Of a DNA stretch of 64,000 bases, positions 55,192-64,000 are shown one piece after another. Origin of the DNA: Legionella geestiana (GTDB taxonomy: Bacteria; Pseudomonadota; Gammaproteobacteria; Legionellales; Legionellaceae); contig NZ_CP038271.1 of assembly GCF_004571195.1 (NCBI RefSeq), forward strand, positions 1,478,001-1,542,000, read 5' to 3'. Under the pieces are notes generated by a model. The model was not told the origin of the DNA. It saw only the letters and a program-made list of their open reading frames with translations, and searched no databases. Position numbers and translations under genes: made by a program. How positions within the stretch are numbered: position 1 is the stretch's first letter; each line of letters starts with the position of its first letter.

Positions 55192-55458
55192 CACGGTCAG
55201 GTAATGACCTTGCTGACTCAACCGCTTTGTGTGTCAGTTGTGGCGATCGGTGACGTATTTCAGGCTTCAGCAGCAGCTGAAGAGCACACCACACGTCAAC
55301 GCGACCACGCGTCTATGTATCAGTATCCGGTTCGGTCAGGGAATCACTACCCGTACGCCTAGTATAGGATAAATTTTAAACAAAAAGTGCCTGCGGGGTT
55401 GAAAAAAATCCCGCATACCGGTAAATTGTTGCAAATTTGTTCTTTTTGGTTTTCATCG
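55192..55458. other. Intergenic region upstream of the secreted orphan
   Basis: No gene is apparent. It contains a TATAGGATAAATTT stretch near 55363 and a short hairpin (TGCGGGGTT...AATCCCGCA, about 55392-55415) that could affect the downstream gene. The in-frame extension of that gene to 55387 passes through the hairpin and is unlikely to be translated. Confidence 0.4.
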
Positions 55459-56163
55459 ATGCGATATTACTGGATGTTGCTGTGTTGCCTTCCGCTACTC
55501 GCCGAGGCAGGCGTTGTGCGTGTTCCGGTGATGCTCGGGAGCTCTAAAGTGCTGGTGGAATATCAGCGCGGCACGGATACCACGTTTGTACATTTGCATG
55601 CGGATGAAAAAACCGCGCTGGTTGCGGCTCAGCGGGTTGCGCGGCGTACTGGTGCCGGGTTGTTGCGTCTGGTGCACCCTGGCGGTCGTCTCGTGTGTTT
55701 TCAGCTGAACGGTAAACGCTACCTTTTTGACCCCAACCGCATGTTCTCTGACAGCGGTATACGCCAGACCCTTACCCGCTATAGCCAGTACTCTCCCGAT
55801 GCCCATCGCGCCATCGCGCATCTCGCGAATGTCTTTCTCAAACATCTGCCGTCCGGCAAAGTGGTGAGTGTGCACAATAATCGCGGGTATTCAATGCGCG
55901 ATTATTTTCCGGGGCATCCATCGGCACGTGAGGCCGCCGCCATCCATCAAAATCCCAACTGGACGTTTCGCAATTTTTACTTTGTAACGCAGCGAGAGGA
56001 TTATACGCGCATGCGAAAGCTTGGTTTTAACAGCGTGCTGCAGGCGCGTGCGCCGAGCGATGATGGCTCCTTGTCCGTGCGCCTCTCAGGGTTACCCTAC
56101 ATCAACGTGGAAGCGGCGCACGGCCAGTTGCAACAGCAAATCAGCATGCTGGAAAATGCATAA
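55459..56163 (+). CDS. Secreted orphan protein
   Basis: 234 residues beginning with a signal peptide (MRYYWMLLCCLPLLAEAG). The mature part has several conserved-looking polar blocks: LHADEKTALVAAQRVARR, VVSVHNNRGYSMRDYFPG, FYFVTQREDYTRMRKLGFNSV and LPYINVEAAHGQLQQQISML. The His/Asn and Glu blocks at opposite ends look like an enzyme active site, possibly hydrolytic, but I cannot name the family. The start is uncertain because the ribosome site is weak. Confidence 0.65.
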   Translation: MRYYWMLLCCLPLLAEAGVVRVPVMLGSSKVLVEYQRGTDTTFVHLHADEKTALVAAQRVARRTGAGLLRLVHPGGRLVCFQLNGKRYLFDPNRMFSDSGIRQTLTRYSQYSPDAHRAIAHLANVFLKHLPSGKVVSVHNNRGYSMRDYFPGHPSAREAAAIHQNPNWTFRNFYFVTQREDYTRMRKLGFNSVLQARAPSDDGSLSVRLSGLPYINVEAAHGQLQQQISMLENA

Positions 56164-56239
56164 TTACAATTTGAGCAATTTGCACAAATAATGGCGTTAA
56201 ACTATGCTTAAGGTACATTCATGAGAACAGGAAGACATC

Positions 56240-56464
56240 ATGAAACGTGTACTTTGCAGCGTGTTTCTGGCGGCAAGCGTTGGCGCGCTATCCGGTTGCG
56301 GTGCAGTAGAAACGGTCTATGTCGATCCCCCTGAGTACGTCTACACGACCGGTTACTATGGCTATACCCCTTACTACCCGGCATACTGGGGAAATTATTA
56401 CTACTCGCGTTACGGTAACGGATATTATTGGACGAGTTATCGCGGGTACTATGACACCTGGTAA
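56240..56464 (+). CDS. Tyrosine-rich small lipoprotein
   Basis: 74 residues. Signal peptide with lipobox LSGC (Cys20), then a mature part of about 54 residues in which over a third are Tyr, mixed with Gly, Pro and Trp (TGYYGYTPYYPAYWGNYYYS). It is probably an outer-membrane lipoprotein of unknown role. GGAAG precedes the ATG. It is followed after 18 bases by an ATP-grasp ligase gene. Confidence 0.8.
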   Translation: MKRVLCSVFLAASVGALSGCGAVETVYVDPPEYVYTTGYYGYTPYYPAYWGNYYYSRYGNGYYWTSYRGYYDTW

Positions 56465-56482
56465 AACGTGCCTGGGGACTGC

Positions 56483-57385
56483 ATGAAGGGATGGATACTC
56501 TACAAGCGTAATCGGCTGGAACTGGGTGCGGTTGATCATGGGGTGAATCGGTTGCTTGAAGAAGCACCATTACTTGGCCTCAACCTCGAGGTGTATCGGC
56601 CGGAACAGTTTGAGTTGATTGCGGCGCAAAACGGTCAATCAGGCCTGTTTTTAAATGGTACGCCCGTGCCTCCGCCGGACTTTGTTCTGCCGCGTCTTGG
56701 GGCAGAAACGGGTGATTTTGCCATGGCTCTCATTCACCATCTGGAGGGCCTTCAGGTTCGCGTATTCAACGGTTCGCGCGGCATTGGGTTGTCTGGCAAC
56801 AAAATGCGCATGTGTCAAATACTTGCGCGCAATGCTCTTCCTATTCCGACAACGCTGCTCGTGCAGTTTCCGCTTCCCTGGGCACTGGTGCGTGAACAAA
56901 TCGGATTTCCACTGATTATCAAGCGCATTACCGGTGCCAAGGGGATTGGGATTCATCTGTGCGAAACAGAGGGTGCCTTCAGGGATATCATGGAGCTTTT
57001 GACCATTCCAGGGAGCAGTTCGGGGTTAATTGTGCAGCAGTTTGTGCGCGAGAGCTACGGGCGCGATGTACGGGTATTCATGGTGGGGAATGAGCCTGTG
57101 GGGTGTATGCTGCGAACCGCTAAAGAAGGCTTTAAGGCGAATTTTTCGCTGGGCGGTACAGTGGCACCCATGCCCTTAACCGAAGAGATTGCAGCTCTGG
57201 CAAAAAAAGCATCGCACCTTGCGGCACTGGACATCAGCGGAGTCGATTTATTGTTTGGGCCAGAGGGTTTTCTCGTCTGTGAAGTGAATTCCTCACCAGG
57301 CTTTAATGGCATGGAACAGGCGAGTGGCGTGAATGTGGCGCGCAGGATACTTGAGCACGTGCGCACCACACTGGAATCCTGTTAG
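56483..57385 (+). CDS. RimK-like ATP-grasp ligase
   Basis: 300 residues with the ATP-grasp fold: SGNKMRMCQILARNALPIPTT, PLIIKRITGAKGIGI, RDVRVFMVGNEPVGCM and VDLLFGPEGFLVCEVNSSPGF. It resembles the RimK group that adds amino acids such as glutamate to a protein or small-molecule carboxylate. The acceptor is unknown. The ATG at 56483 follows TGGGGA. It may be co-transcribed with the Tyr-rich lipoprotein gene. Confidence 0.9.
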   Translation: MKGWILYKRNRLELGAVDHGVNRLLEEAPLLGLNLEVYRPEQFELIAAQNGQSGLFLNGTPVPPPDFVLPRLGAETGDFAMALIHHLEGLQVRVFNGSRGIGLSGNKMRMCQILARNALPIPTTLLVQFPLPWALVREQIGFPLIIKRITGAKGIGIHLCETEGAFRDIMELLTIPGSSSGLIVQQFVRESYGRDVRVFMVGNEPVGCMLRTAKEGFKANFSLGGTVAPMPLTEEIAALAKKASHLAALDISGVDLLFGPEGFLVCEVNSSPGFNGMEQASGVNVARRILEHVRTTLESC

Positions 57386-57434
57386 GGCGAGTCTTCATTT
57401 TCGCTTCACATCATGAAATGAGGACAGGCCCTAA
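57382..57434. terminator. Stem-loop between convergent genes
   Basis: TTAGGGC (57382-57388) pairs with GCCCTAA (57428-57434), and GTCTTCATTT (57391-57400) pairs with AAATGAGGAC (57416-57425) with one G-U, separated by a 2x2 internal loop. The 17-bp stem covers the stop codons of both the ligase and efp genes. There is no T-run, so it may end or stabilise transcripts from both sides. Confidence 0.55.
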
Positions 57435-58000
57435 TCCCGCGCCCTCGAGATGTATTCGCCCTTGCGAGTATCCACTTTGATGAGCTCGCCCGTCTGCACA
57501 AAAAGGGGTACGCGTACCACGGCACCGGTTTCAAGGACAGCAGGCTTTCCGCCACCGCCGGAGGTGTCACCTCGCACGCCTGGGTCGGTTTCCGTAATGG
57601 CAAGTACTACAAAATTCGGAGGCGCTACCTGCAGCGGCTCGTTGTTCCAGAGAGTCACCATGCAGATATCCTGCTCTTTAATCCATTGTATCGCCTCTTC
57701 AACAGCCGCTTTGCCTGCCGCATACTGTTCAAAGGTTTCGGCAACCATGAAGTGCCACAGCTCGCCATCGTTATAGAGGTATTGCATCTCGACATCGGCG
57801 ACATCGGCAGAGGGCAGTGTTTCACCGGACTTATAGGTACGCTCTACCACACGCCCGGTTTTGAGGTTGCGGACTTTGACGCGCGTAAACGCCTGCCCCT
57901 TGCCAGGTTTAACAAACTCCACATCGAGCAGGCTGCACGGGGCGTTGTCGATGGTGACTTTCAGACCGTTTTTAAATTCGTTGGTGCTGTAGATGGCCAT
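57431..58000 (-). CDS. efp: Elongation factor P
   Basis: 189 residues with the KOW-like domain and the modified lysine K34 in [10 protein letters not shown], plus the C-terminal [26 protein letters not shown] relieves ribosome stalling at polyproline. The EpmB gene that starts its lysine modification is divergent from it, 72 bases away. Confidence 0.97.
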   Translation of the reverse strand: MAIYSTNEFKNGLKVTIDNAPCSLLDVEFVKPGKGQAFTRVKVRNLKTGRVVERTYKSGETLPSADVADVEMQYLYNDGELWHFMVAETFEQYAAGKAAVEEAIQWIKEQDICMVTLWNNEPLQVAPPNFVVLAITETDPGVRGDTSGGGGKPAVLETGAVVRVPLFVQTGELIKVDTRKGEYISRARD

Positions 58001-58072
58001 TGTTGCTCCACAATTTGAGATTTTTTTGCAAATTCGTTACAGTTCACGCAGTTTATCAAGTCTGCCGGGCGA

Positions 58073-59053
58073 ATGCGAGTAATGAACGGAACGTGGCAAA
58101 AAATTTTGGCAAACGGGTTTGCTTCGAGCAGCGAACTGCTCACCTTTCTCGGCCTGCCGGTGTCGCTGGCCTCACAGGATGCTGAAAAAGTCTTTGCAAC
58201 GCGCGTGCCCCGTGGATTTGCCGCGCGCATGCGCCCGAATGACCCGAACGACCCGTTACTGCGACAGGTGCTTGCGGTGTCCCTCGAAAATGAGGATATC
58301 GCCTTTGTTAAAGACCCGCTTGAAGAACGCGCGGCTAATCCGCTGCCAGGCTTGATTCACAAATACCATGGCCGCGTGTTATTGACGCCCGCCGGCAGTT
58401 GCGCGGTGAATTGCCGTTACTGTTTTAGACGCCATTTTCCCTATGCTAAGAACAATCCCGGCCGTGCCGGCTGGCAGGCGGTGCTTGAGTATGTAGCCGC
58501 ACATCCCGAAGTGTATGAAGTGATTTTAAGCGGTGGCGACCCGCTCCTCGTGAGCAATGCCTCACTCGCCCGGCTGATTGAGGGTCTATCAGCCATCGCG
58601 CATGTGCGCATACTGCGTTTTCATACCCGTTTTCCGGTAGTGCTGCCAGAGCGCATTGACGATGAATTTTTGCGCCTTCTAGCAGGTACGCGCCTTGATA
58701 AAGTCATGGTCCTGCATGTTAATCATGCACAGGAACTGGACGAGCAGGTGAGTGACATGTGTGCCGCTCTGCGTGGCGCGGGCGTACACCTTTTAAACCA
58801 GGCCGTACTGCTTGCCGGGGTCAATGACGCTGTCGATACCCTGGCCGCCTTAAGTCGGCGCCTCTTTGAATGCAGCGTATTGCCTTACTACCTGCACCTT
58901 CTGGACCACGTTCAGGGCGCCGCGCATTTTGACCTCCCGCACGCGCGCGCGCTGGCGCTCTATCGCGCGTTGCAGGAGCAGTTGCCGGGGTATCTCGTGC
59001 CCAGACTCGCGCGCGAAGAGCCCGGGAAAAAGCATAAAACCCTGTACGTTTAG
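58073..59053 (+). CDS. epmB: EF-P beta-lysylation protein EpmB
   Basis: 326 residues, a radical-SAM lysine 2,3-aminomutase-type enzyme: CAVNCRYCFRRHFPY carries the CxxxCxxC iron-sulfur motif, followed by EVILSGGDPLLVSN and RFHTRFPVVLPERI. It makes beta-lysine for attachment to EF-P by EpmA, which is not in this window. The start is uncertain between ATG 58073 and ATG 58082. It is divergent from efp, a common arrangement. Confidence 0.94.
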   Translation: MRVMNGTWQKILANGFASSSELLTFLGLPVSLASQDAEKVFATRVPRGFAARMRPNDPNDPLLRQVLAVSLENEDIAFVKDPLEERAANPLPGLIHKYHGRVLLTPAGSCAVNCRYCFRRHFPYAKNNPGRAGWQAVLEYVAAHPEVYEVILSGGDPLLVSNASLARLIEGLSAIAHVRILRFHTRFPVVLPERIDDEFLRLLAGTRLDKVMVLHVNHAQELDEQVSDMCAALRGAGVHLLNQAVLLAGVNDAVDTLAALSRRLFECSVLPYYLHLLDHVQGAAHFDLPHARALALYRALQEQLPGYLVPRLAREEPGKKHKTLYV

Positions 59054-59070
59054 GGATGCACCAGCCGCTT

Positions 59071-60054
59071 TTATGCGGCCACTTTCGAAAGCAACCGCGC
59101 GCGCGTCGCCTCGTCCACAAAAGCGGCCTCAAGTGCCATGGTGGTAATGGCGCAGAGGGTGCTCTCGGAAAATCCAAACACTTTTTCAGCGATGGCGTAT
59201 TCATTGCCAACGGTGGTGCGCATGAATGGCGGATCGTCTGAGTTGAGGCTGACCTTGATGCCGGATTTCATGAGAGCCGGGAAGGGGTGGCTTTCCAAAT
59301 CTTTAAACAGGCCAAGGAATACGTTGCTGGTCGGGCAGAGTTCGAGGGCAATGTCCAAATCTTTCAGTCGCGCGATGGTTTCCGGTGAACAATAGGCTCG
59401 CACCCCGTGCCCAATGCGGCGGATGGGCAGGGTATCCATGGCCTCATTCATGCCTTCAGCGCCAGCGAATTCACCGGCGTGCACGGTACAGGCAAGCCCG
59501 CCTTCATGGGCGATGGCATAGGCTTTGGTGAAAAGGTGCGGCGGAAAGCCTGCTTCATCCCCGCCAAGACCAAATCCGGTGACACATGCCTCTCGGTTTT
59601 CCACGCCCTCGCGCGCAACGCGCTCTGCCGCTTCTGCACCAAAATGGCGCACAGCGGTGACGATAATGCGCCCGGTAATGCCAAAGCGTGCTTCAGCATC
59701 ATCCACCGCCTGCTGAATCGCCGCAAGGTGCTCGCGCGATGGAATGCCGCTCGACATCTCGGCATGTGTGGGCGAATACATCATTTCCGTATAAATGCCC
59801 CCCTCCGCGGCACTCGCCTGCAGGTAGTCAAGCGTGATGTCGTAGTAATCACGCGGTGCTTTAATAACTGCCGCCACTGCATCGTAGACCCCCAGAAAAT
59901 GGAGAAAGTCGTTTGATAACCAGCTTGTGCCGTCTTGTGAAATAAGATTTTCCGGCAATGACAGCTGATTGCGGGCGGCAAGTCTGCGAGCCAGGTCTGG
60001 GGAAATCGTGCCTTCCAGATGGACATGCAGTTCTGCTTTTGGAATATTCTTCAT
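59071..60054 (-). CDS. add: Adenosine deaminase family protein
   Basis: 327 residues: metal-binding ELHVHLEGT, CTVHAGEF, IGHGV and LNSDDPPF match the adenosine/adenine deaminase family. It removes the amino group from adenosine or adenine in purine salvage. Which of the two it prefers is not clear by eye. It is convergent with epmB, 17 bases apart. Confidence 0.9.
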   Translation of the reverse strand: MKNIPKAELHVHLEGTISPDLARRLAARNQLSLPENLISQDGTSWLSNDFLHFLGVYDAVAAVIKAPRDYYDITLDYLQASAAEGGIYTEMMYSPTHAEMSSGIPSREHLAAIQQAVDDAEARFGITGRIIVTAVRHFGAEAAERVAREGVENREACVTGFGLGGDEAGFPPHLFTKAYAIAHEGGLACTVHAGEFAGAEGMNEAMDTLPIRRIGHGVRAYCSPETIARLKDLDIALELCPTSNVFLGLFKDLESHPFPALMKSGIKVSLNSDDPPFMRTTVGNEYAIAEKVFGFSESTLCAITTMALEAAFVDEATRARLLSKVAA

Positions 60055-60143
60055 CGTTTTTCCCCAAAAGGTTGCAAAAGTTGGTAAGCTACACGAAAAC
60101 CTGGTAGAATTTCCAGTCTTATGGTTAAAAGCTTACTGATATC

Positions 60144-60329
60144 ATGAATCAATTCGACATTGACAAAGCCTACATCAGCCCCGACGATGCCTTCCTTCGC
60201 AAGTTTGACATGACGCATCCGTTGTCGCTTTCTCAGGAAAAAGAAGTGCGTAAGCACGAGCGCATCGCTCTGCTGCGTGACGTTCCGTTGCCGGAAGGCA
60301 AAGAAAATATGCTGTGGGACGCGTTTTAA
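60144..60329 (+). CDS. Small conserved protein (possibly CBU_0585 family)
   Basis: 61 residues, charged and soluble, with DIDKAYISPDDAFLRKFD, ThrHisPro and LSQEKEVRKHERIALLRD. It resembles a short protein I recall from Coxiella and Legionella (CBU_0585 family); this is from memory and unverified. It is divergent from add. Function unknown. Confidence 0.6.
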   Translation: MNQFDIDKAYISPDDAFLRKFDMTHPLSLSQEKEVRKHERIALLRDVPLPEGKENMLWDAF

Positions 60330-60396
60330 GCCTTCCTGCCTGAAGACGCGTTTTCAGCGAGTGTAGTGCAAATCCCGTTTTTTAATGCACGCAGGC

Positions 60397-61647
60397 CTAA
60401 CCCAGCAACCCATGCAAGAGTTTGTAGGACAGCACCGTCAGCAGCGATGCGGCGGGAAGCGTCAGTATCCATGACATGAAAATGTTGCGGATGACTATGA
60501 GGTTTAACGCGCCAATACCGCGTGCAAGACCGACACCAAGGACTGCACCGACTAACGCCTGCGTGGCAGATACCGGAATGCCGCCACCGGTGGCAACCAC
60601 CACCGTGGTCGCGGCGGCGAGCGTTGCTGCAAAGGCACGGCTTGGAGTCAGGGCGGTGATGGAGCTGCCAACGGTTTCAATCACTTTCCGTCCATACATC
60701 AAAAAGCCGATAATCACGCCAAGACAGCCGGTAAAAATAATCCAGGCCGGGTAATTGCTGGCACCGATGGTGGCGTCTGATTCTACGAGCAGCGTATGCA
60801 CTACACTCAATGGGCCTACCGCGAGCGCCACGTCGTTTGAGCCGTGCGCAAACACCATGGCGCAGGCGGTGAGTGCCATCAGGACGGCAAAATATTTTTC
60901 CACCTGCACAAAGCGCTCATGCCGGCGTAAACGGTGCATCTCCGGGATGCGGCGGATAAAAAACATGCCCACGGCCGTGATAATGACGCTGGTCGTGAGG
61001 GTAGCCAGAAGGTCCTGCTGGAGGGTCAGATGGATACCGAAATGGTTGATTCCCTTAAAGACCGTAATATAAGAAAGTACCGCGCCCACGAGAAAAAGAT
61101 AGACGGGAATGATTCGGCGTGCGCGCTCCAGGGGGTCGCTTTTCACAAAAATGGTCTGCTGAATACTGACAAAGAGGGCGTAGCCCGTGATGCCTGAAAT
61201 CAGCGGCGAACTGACCCAGCCAATCGCAATGCGTGACACCTGGTCCCAGTGAATGGCGTCATTGCCAAGCACGACCACGCCAAAGCCGACCATGGAGCCC
61301 ACCAGCGCATTAGTAATCGAGACCGGCACGCCGAGATAACTGGCAAGGTTCATCCATACCGTGCAGGCAAACAACACCGCGAGCATCCCCTGAACAATAA
61401 TCATGGGTTGATCGGCAAGTTCACTGGTGTTGATGATGCCGTCACGCATGGTTTCCGTGACGCCGCTGCCGCCAAGGAAGGCCCCGGCGAATTCAAACAC
61501 AATGGCAATCACCATCGCCTGACGCACCGTAATGGCCTTGGAGCCCATGGTGGTGCTCATGACATTGGCCAAATCATTGGCGCCAACGCCCCATGTCATC
61601 AAAAAACAAAGGATAATGGCTGAAAGATACAACAAAGGATATTCCAT
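60397..61647 (-). CDS. pit: Inorganic phosphate transporter, PiT family
   Basis: 416 residues with about ten membrane helices and the twin PiT signatures GANDLANVMSTTMGSKAITV near the N-terminus and HGSNDVALAVGPLS in the middle. It imports phosphate (with metal) across the inner membrane. It starts six bases after the DUF47 gene, the usual pairing. Confidence 0.95.
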   Translation of the reverse strand: MEYPLLYLSAIILCFLMTWGVGANDLANVMSTTMGSKAITVRQAMVIAIVFEFAGAFLGGSGVTETMRDGIINTSELADQPMIIVQGMLAVLFACTVWMNLASYLGVPVSITNALVGSMVGFGVVVLGNDAIHWDQVSRIAIGWVSSPLISGITGYALFVSIQQTIFVKSDPLERARRIIPVYLFLVGAVLSYITVFKGINHFGIHLTLQQDLLATLTTSVIITAVGMFFIRRIPEMHRLRRHERFVQVEKYFAVLMALTACAMVFAHGSNDVALAVGPLSVVHTLLVESDATIGASNYPAWIIFTGCLGVIIGFLMYGRKVIETVGSSITALTPSRAFAATLAAATTVVVATGGGIPVSATQALVGAVLGVGLARGIGALNLIVIRNIFMSWILTLPAASLLTVLSYKLLHGLLG

Positions 61648-61653
61648 GCGGGC

Positions 61654-62325
61654 TTACCGTGCTATGAGAATTTGCAGCCGACCGCCCACCGTCTGGGCAT
61701 GGTCAGCAAGATCACCAATCCATTGCACCAGCTTGTAGAGGAAAATTACCTCAATGGCCGGAAGTTCCGATTCGTGTTCGAAGATGCGATGACGAATGTC
61801 AGCGAGCTTGTCGTCTGAGTCGTGCTCAATGGTGTCAAGCGTGACAATCATGTTTTCGACAATATTGACTTCACTGCCGCGAAAACCGCTCTCAAGGAGC
61901 TCATCAAGCTCGTTGATGGCTTTGCAGGCAAGCTTTGAGGCATCAAGGCAGCAGCTTAAAAAAGGCATAAACACCGGTTCCAGTGTTTCAGGAATGTGCA
62001 TGCGTCTGCCCATGATGAGGCAGGCAATGTCCTGCGCCTTGTTGGCAATGCGGTCCTGCGCGCTCAGAAGTTCAAGGAGATCGGTGCGCGCCACCGGCAG
62101 GAAGAGCCCTGTTGGCAGGTGCAGGCGCAAATCGCGCTTGATAAGGTCAGCCTCTTTCTCGAACGCGCAGATTTTATCACGCACAATGCCGGCTGCATCC
62201 CAGTCTTTTTTCAAAACGGCTTCAAAAAAGGGATAAAGCTGGCGCGCGCACTGATGCACCTTGCGCATATGCTGCTCAATCGGGCGAATCGGTGAGGGGC
62301 CAAACATGTTGAAGATACTGCCCAT
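61654..62325 (-). CDS. DUF47 family putative phosphate transport regulator
   Basis: 223 residues, a PhoU-like all-helical protein: FGPSPIRPIEQHMRKVHQCA, IRDLLELLSAQDRIANKAQ-like block, then VENMIVTLDTIEHDSDDKLADIR. DUF47/TIGR00153 proteins are encoded next to PiT transporters and are thought to regulate or gate them. The ATG at 62325 (MGSIFNMFGPSP) is the standard family start; the longer frame to 62949 runs through the opposite-strand gene and is not real. Confidence 0.92.
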   Translation of the reverse strand: MGSIFNMFGPSPIRPIEQHMRKVHQCARQLYPFFEAVLKKDWDAAGIVRDKICAFEKEADLIKRDLRLHLPTGLFLPVARTDLLELLSAQDRIANKAQDIACLIMGRRMHIPETLEPVFMPFLSCCLDASKLACKAINELDELLESGFRGSEVNIVENMIVTLDTIEHDSDDKLADIRHRIFEHESELPAIEVIFLYKLVQWIGDLADHAQTVGGRLQILIAR

Positions 62326-62527
62326 GGTCTTTTCCGGGCTGACCTGTATGCGCGTATTGTAACAAACTTTCCAGTGGCTTCCACGCCTTTTTTTGTTGTA
62401 CCATGCACTGGTTAATTTTTTAAGGCGTAAAATCACCCGAAAAGGTGCATCTGTCCTGACTGGATGCGAAGATTGCGGTAACGCACACGAGCCCTCACAG
62501 GGTTTTTGTTGTAATGCATGTGCAATT

Positions 62528-62547
62528 CTTAAGGTTTCCTTAAGATC
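62528..62547 (+). promoter_or_regulatory. PmrA-like direct repeat upstream of the CaaX gene
   Basis: CTTAAGGTT-TC-CTTAAGATC: two CTTAA-type half sites 11 bases apart, the periodicity used by OmpR/PhoB-type regulators. It resembles the PmrA box (consensus about cTTAATatT repeated after two bases) found before many Legionella effector genes; each half matches in about seven of nine positions. It also contains the inverted repeat CTTAAGG-TTT-CCTTAAG. It lies 49 bases before the ATG at 62597. Confidence 0.5.
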
Positions 62548-62596
62548 ATTTTGCGAAAATTTAGAACCGCTGCATCGAATAAGTTTGTTAGACACA

Positions 62597-62959
62597 ATGA
62601 CTGAAGAAGACCTTGAAATTCTGGCTGAACAGCTCACCACCTGGACATTCTCCTCTAAACAGACGGACAGTCCGTTGCGCGTTTTCAACAGTGTAACCCA
62701 TGACATTGACGGGGAAAGGCTGGCGCCGCCGGTAAAGGTCATAACTGATGCGTTGAAACAGGCGCAGGAGAGCCATGCGCATTTGACACGGGACGCCTTC
62801 AAGCAACAGCTTAAATACATCCTGCAAGATTCGTTTGAGACACATGGCGAGAATCGCATCACACACAATCCCCACCGTTTTCTGGCGCATAAAAAAACCG
62901 CCGATACTCCTTCTGTGACACCGCCCCCGCCGCTTGAACCGCAGTGCAATATTCTGTAG
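62597..62959 (+). CDS. Small protein with C-terminal CaaX box (CNIL), candidate effector
   Basis: 120 residues from the ATG at 62597. It is soluble, has an acidic N-terminus (MTEEDLEILAEQLTTW), a helical centre and a Pro-rich tail (DTPSVTPPPPLEPQ) ending in CNIL, a CaaX prenylation box; X = Leu predicts geranylgeranyl. Legionella effectors such as AnkB and LegG1 use host prenylation this way. A PmrA-like box lies upstream. An in-frame TTG at 62393 would add 68 residues with a Cys-rich stretch (CEDCG, CCNAC), but this includes the putative promoter. Confidence 0.65.
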   Translation: MTEEDLEILAEQLTTWTFSSKQTDSPLRVFNSVTHDIDGERLAPPVKVITDALKQAQESHAHLTRDAFKQQLKYILQDSFETHGENRITHNPHRFLAHKKTADTPSVTPPPPLEPQCNIL

Positions 62960-63007
62960 GGTTTGCTAGGATTTTAGATTAGACCCTTTCTTGAATGGAT
63001 GCACCTC

Positions 63008-64000
<993 letters not shown>

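Noticed and set aside
62393-62596. TTG-initiated extension of the CaaX protein with a Cys-rich stretch
   Set aside because: It would bury the PmrA-like box and the promoter region within the gene, and the start has no good ribosome site. Kept only as an alternative.

Overview
The window is a piece of a gammaproteobacterial chromosome that looks like a Legionella-type organism (order Legionellales). The grounds are a DotI/IcmL-family protein (21879-22421), several large eukaryote-like or orphan genes resembling Dot/Icm effectors, an ankyrin protein, a SidP-like CX5R phosphatase beside mmsA, and a small protein of a Coxiella/Legionella type. Base composition looks about half G+C by eye, which would suit one of the higher-GC Legionella lineages rather than L. 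pneumophila. Species level is inference.

Layout. 1-5 kb: partial flavin reductase, corA, an orphan effector-like gene and a multi-pass membrane protein. 5-11.7 kb: a complete seven-gene Bat operon (MoxR ATPase, DUF58, DUF4381, two VWA proteins, a TPR protein with a long Lys/Asp/Gln repeat tail, BatD). 11.7-17.2 kb: a lipoprotein, a tandem array of REP-like repeats, an NCS2 purine permease, a DUF155 protein, a small HTH-like protein and an orphan gene with 49-residue tandem repeats. 17.2-21.8 kb: glycine cleavage operon gcvT-gcvH-gcvPA-(YciI)-gcvPB. 21.9-24.3 kb: periplasmic DotI-like protein and a PP2C-type phosphatase whose motifs are out of order. 24.4-24.7 kb: a MITE-like element with terminal inverted repeats and an 8-bp target duplication. 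24.9-29.2 kb: two-gene ABC transporter, DsbA-like protein, cytochrome c4. 29.3-40.1 kb: orphan effector-like gene, engB, REP-like repeats, acs-mmsB-mmsA and the divergent SidP-like phosphatase. 40.2-46.6 kb: dapB, Pmp3 protein, ProQ protein, small orphan, and pgk-gap-tkt. 46.8-54 kb: orphan membrane protein, oligopeptidase A, diguanylate cyclase, ankyrin protein. 54-64 kb: glutathione peroxidase, YajQ, a secreted orphan, Tyr-rich lipoprotein, ATP-grasp ligase, efp/epmB, adenosine deaminase, phosphate transporter with its DUF47 partner, a small protein ending in a CaaX box behind a PmrA-like box, a secretin-N-domain protein and the start of eno.

Most of the window is conserved housekeeping sequence: central carbon and amino-acid metabolism, envelope functions and ion transport. 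Scattered single genes look like host-directed, Dot/Icm-secreted proteins. The most interesting signals are the PP2C domain with its DGHGG block moved to the end, the CX5R phosphatase at the mmsA locus, the CaaX protein with a PmrA-like direct repeat, and the REP-like family that sits on gene ends.
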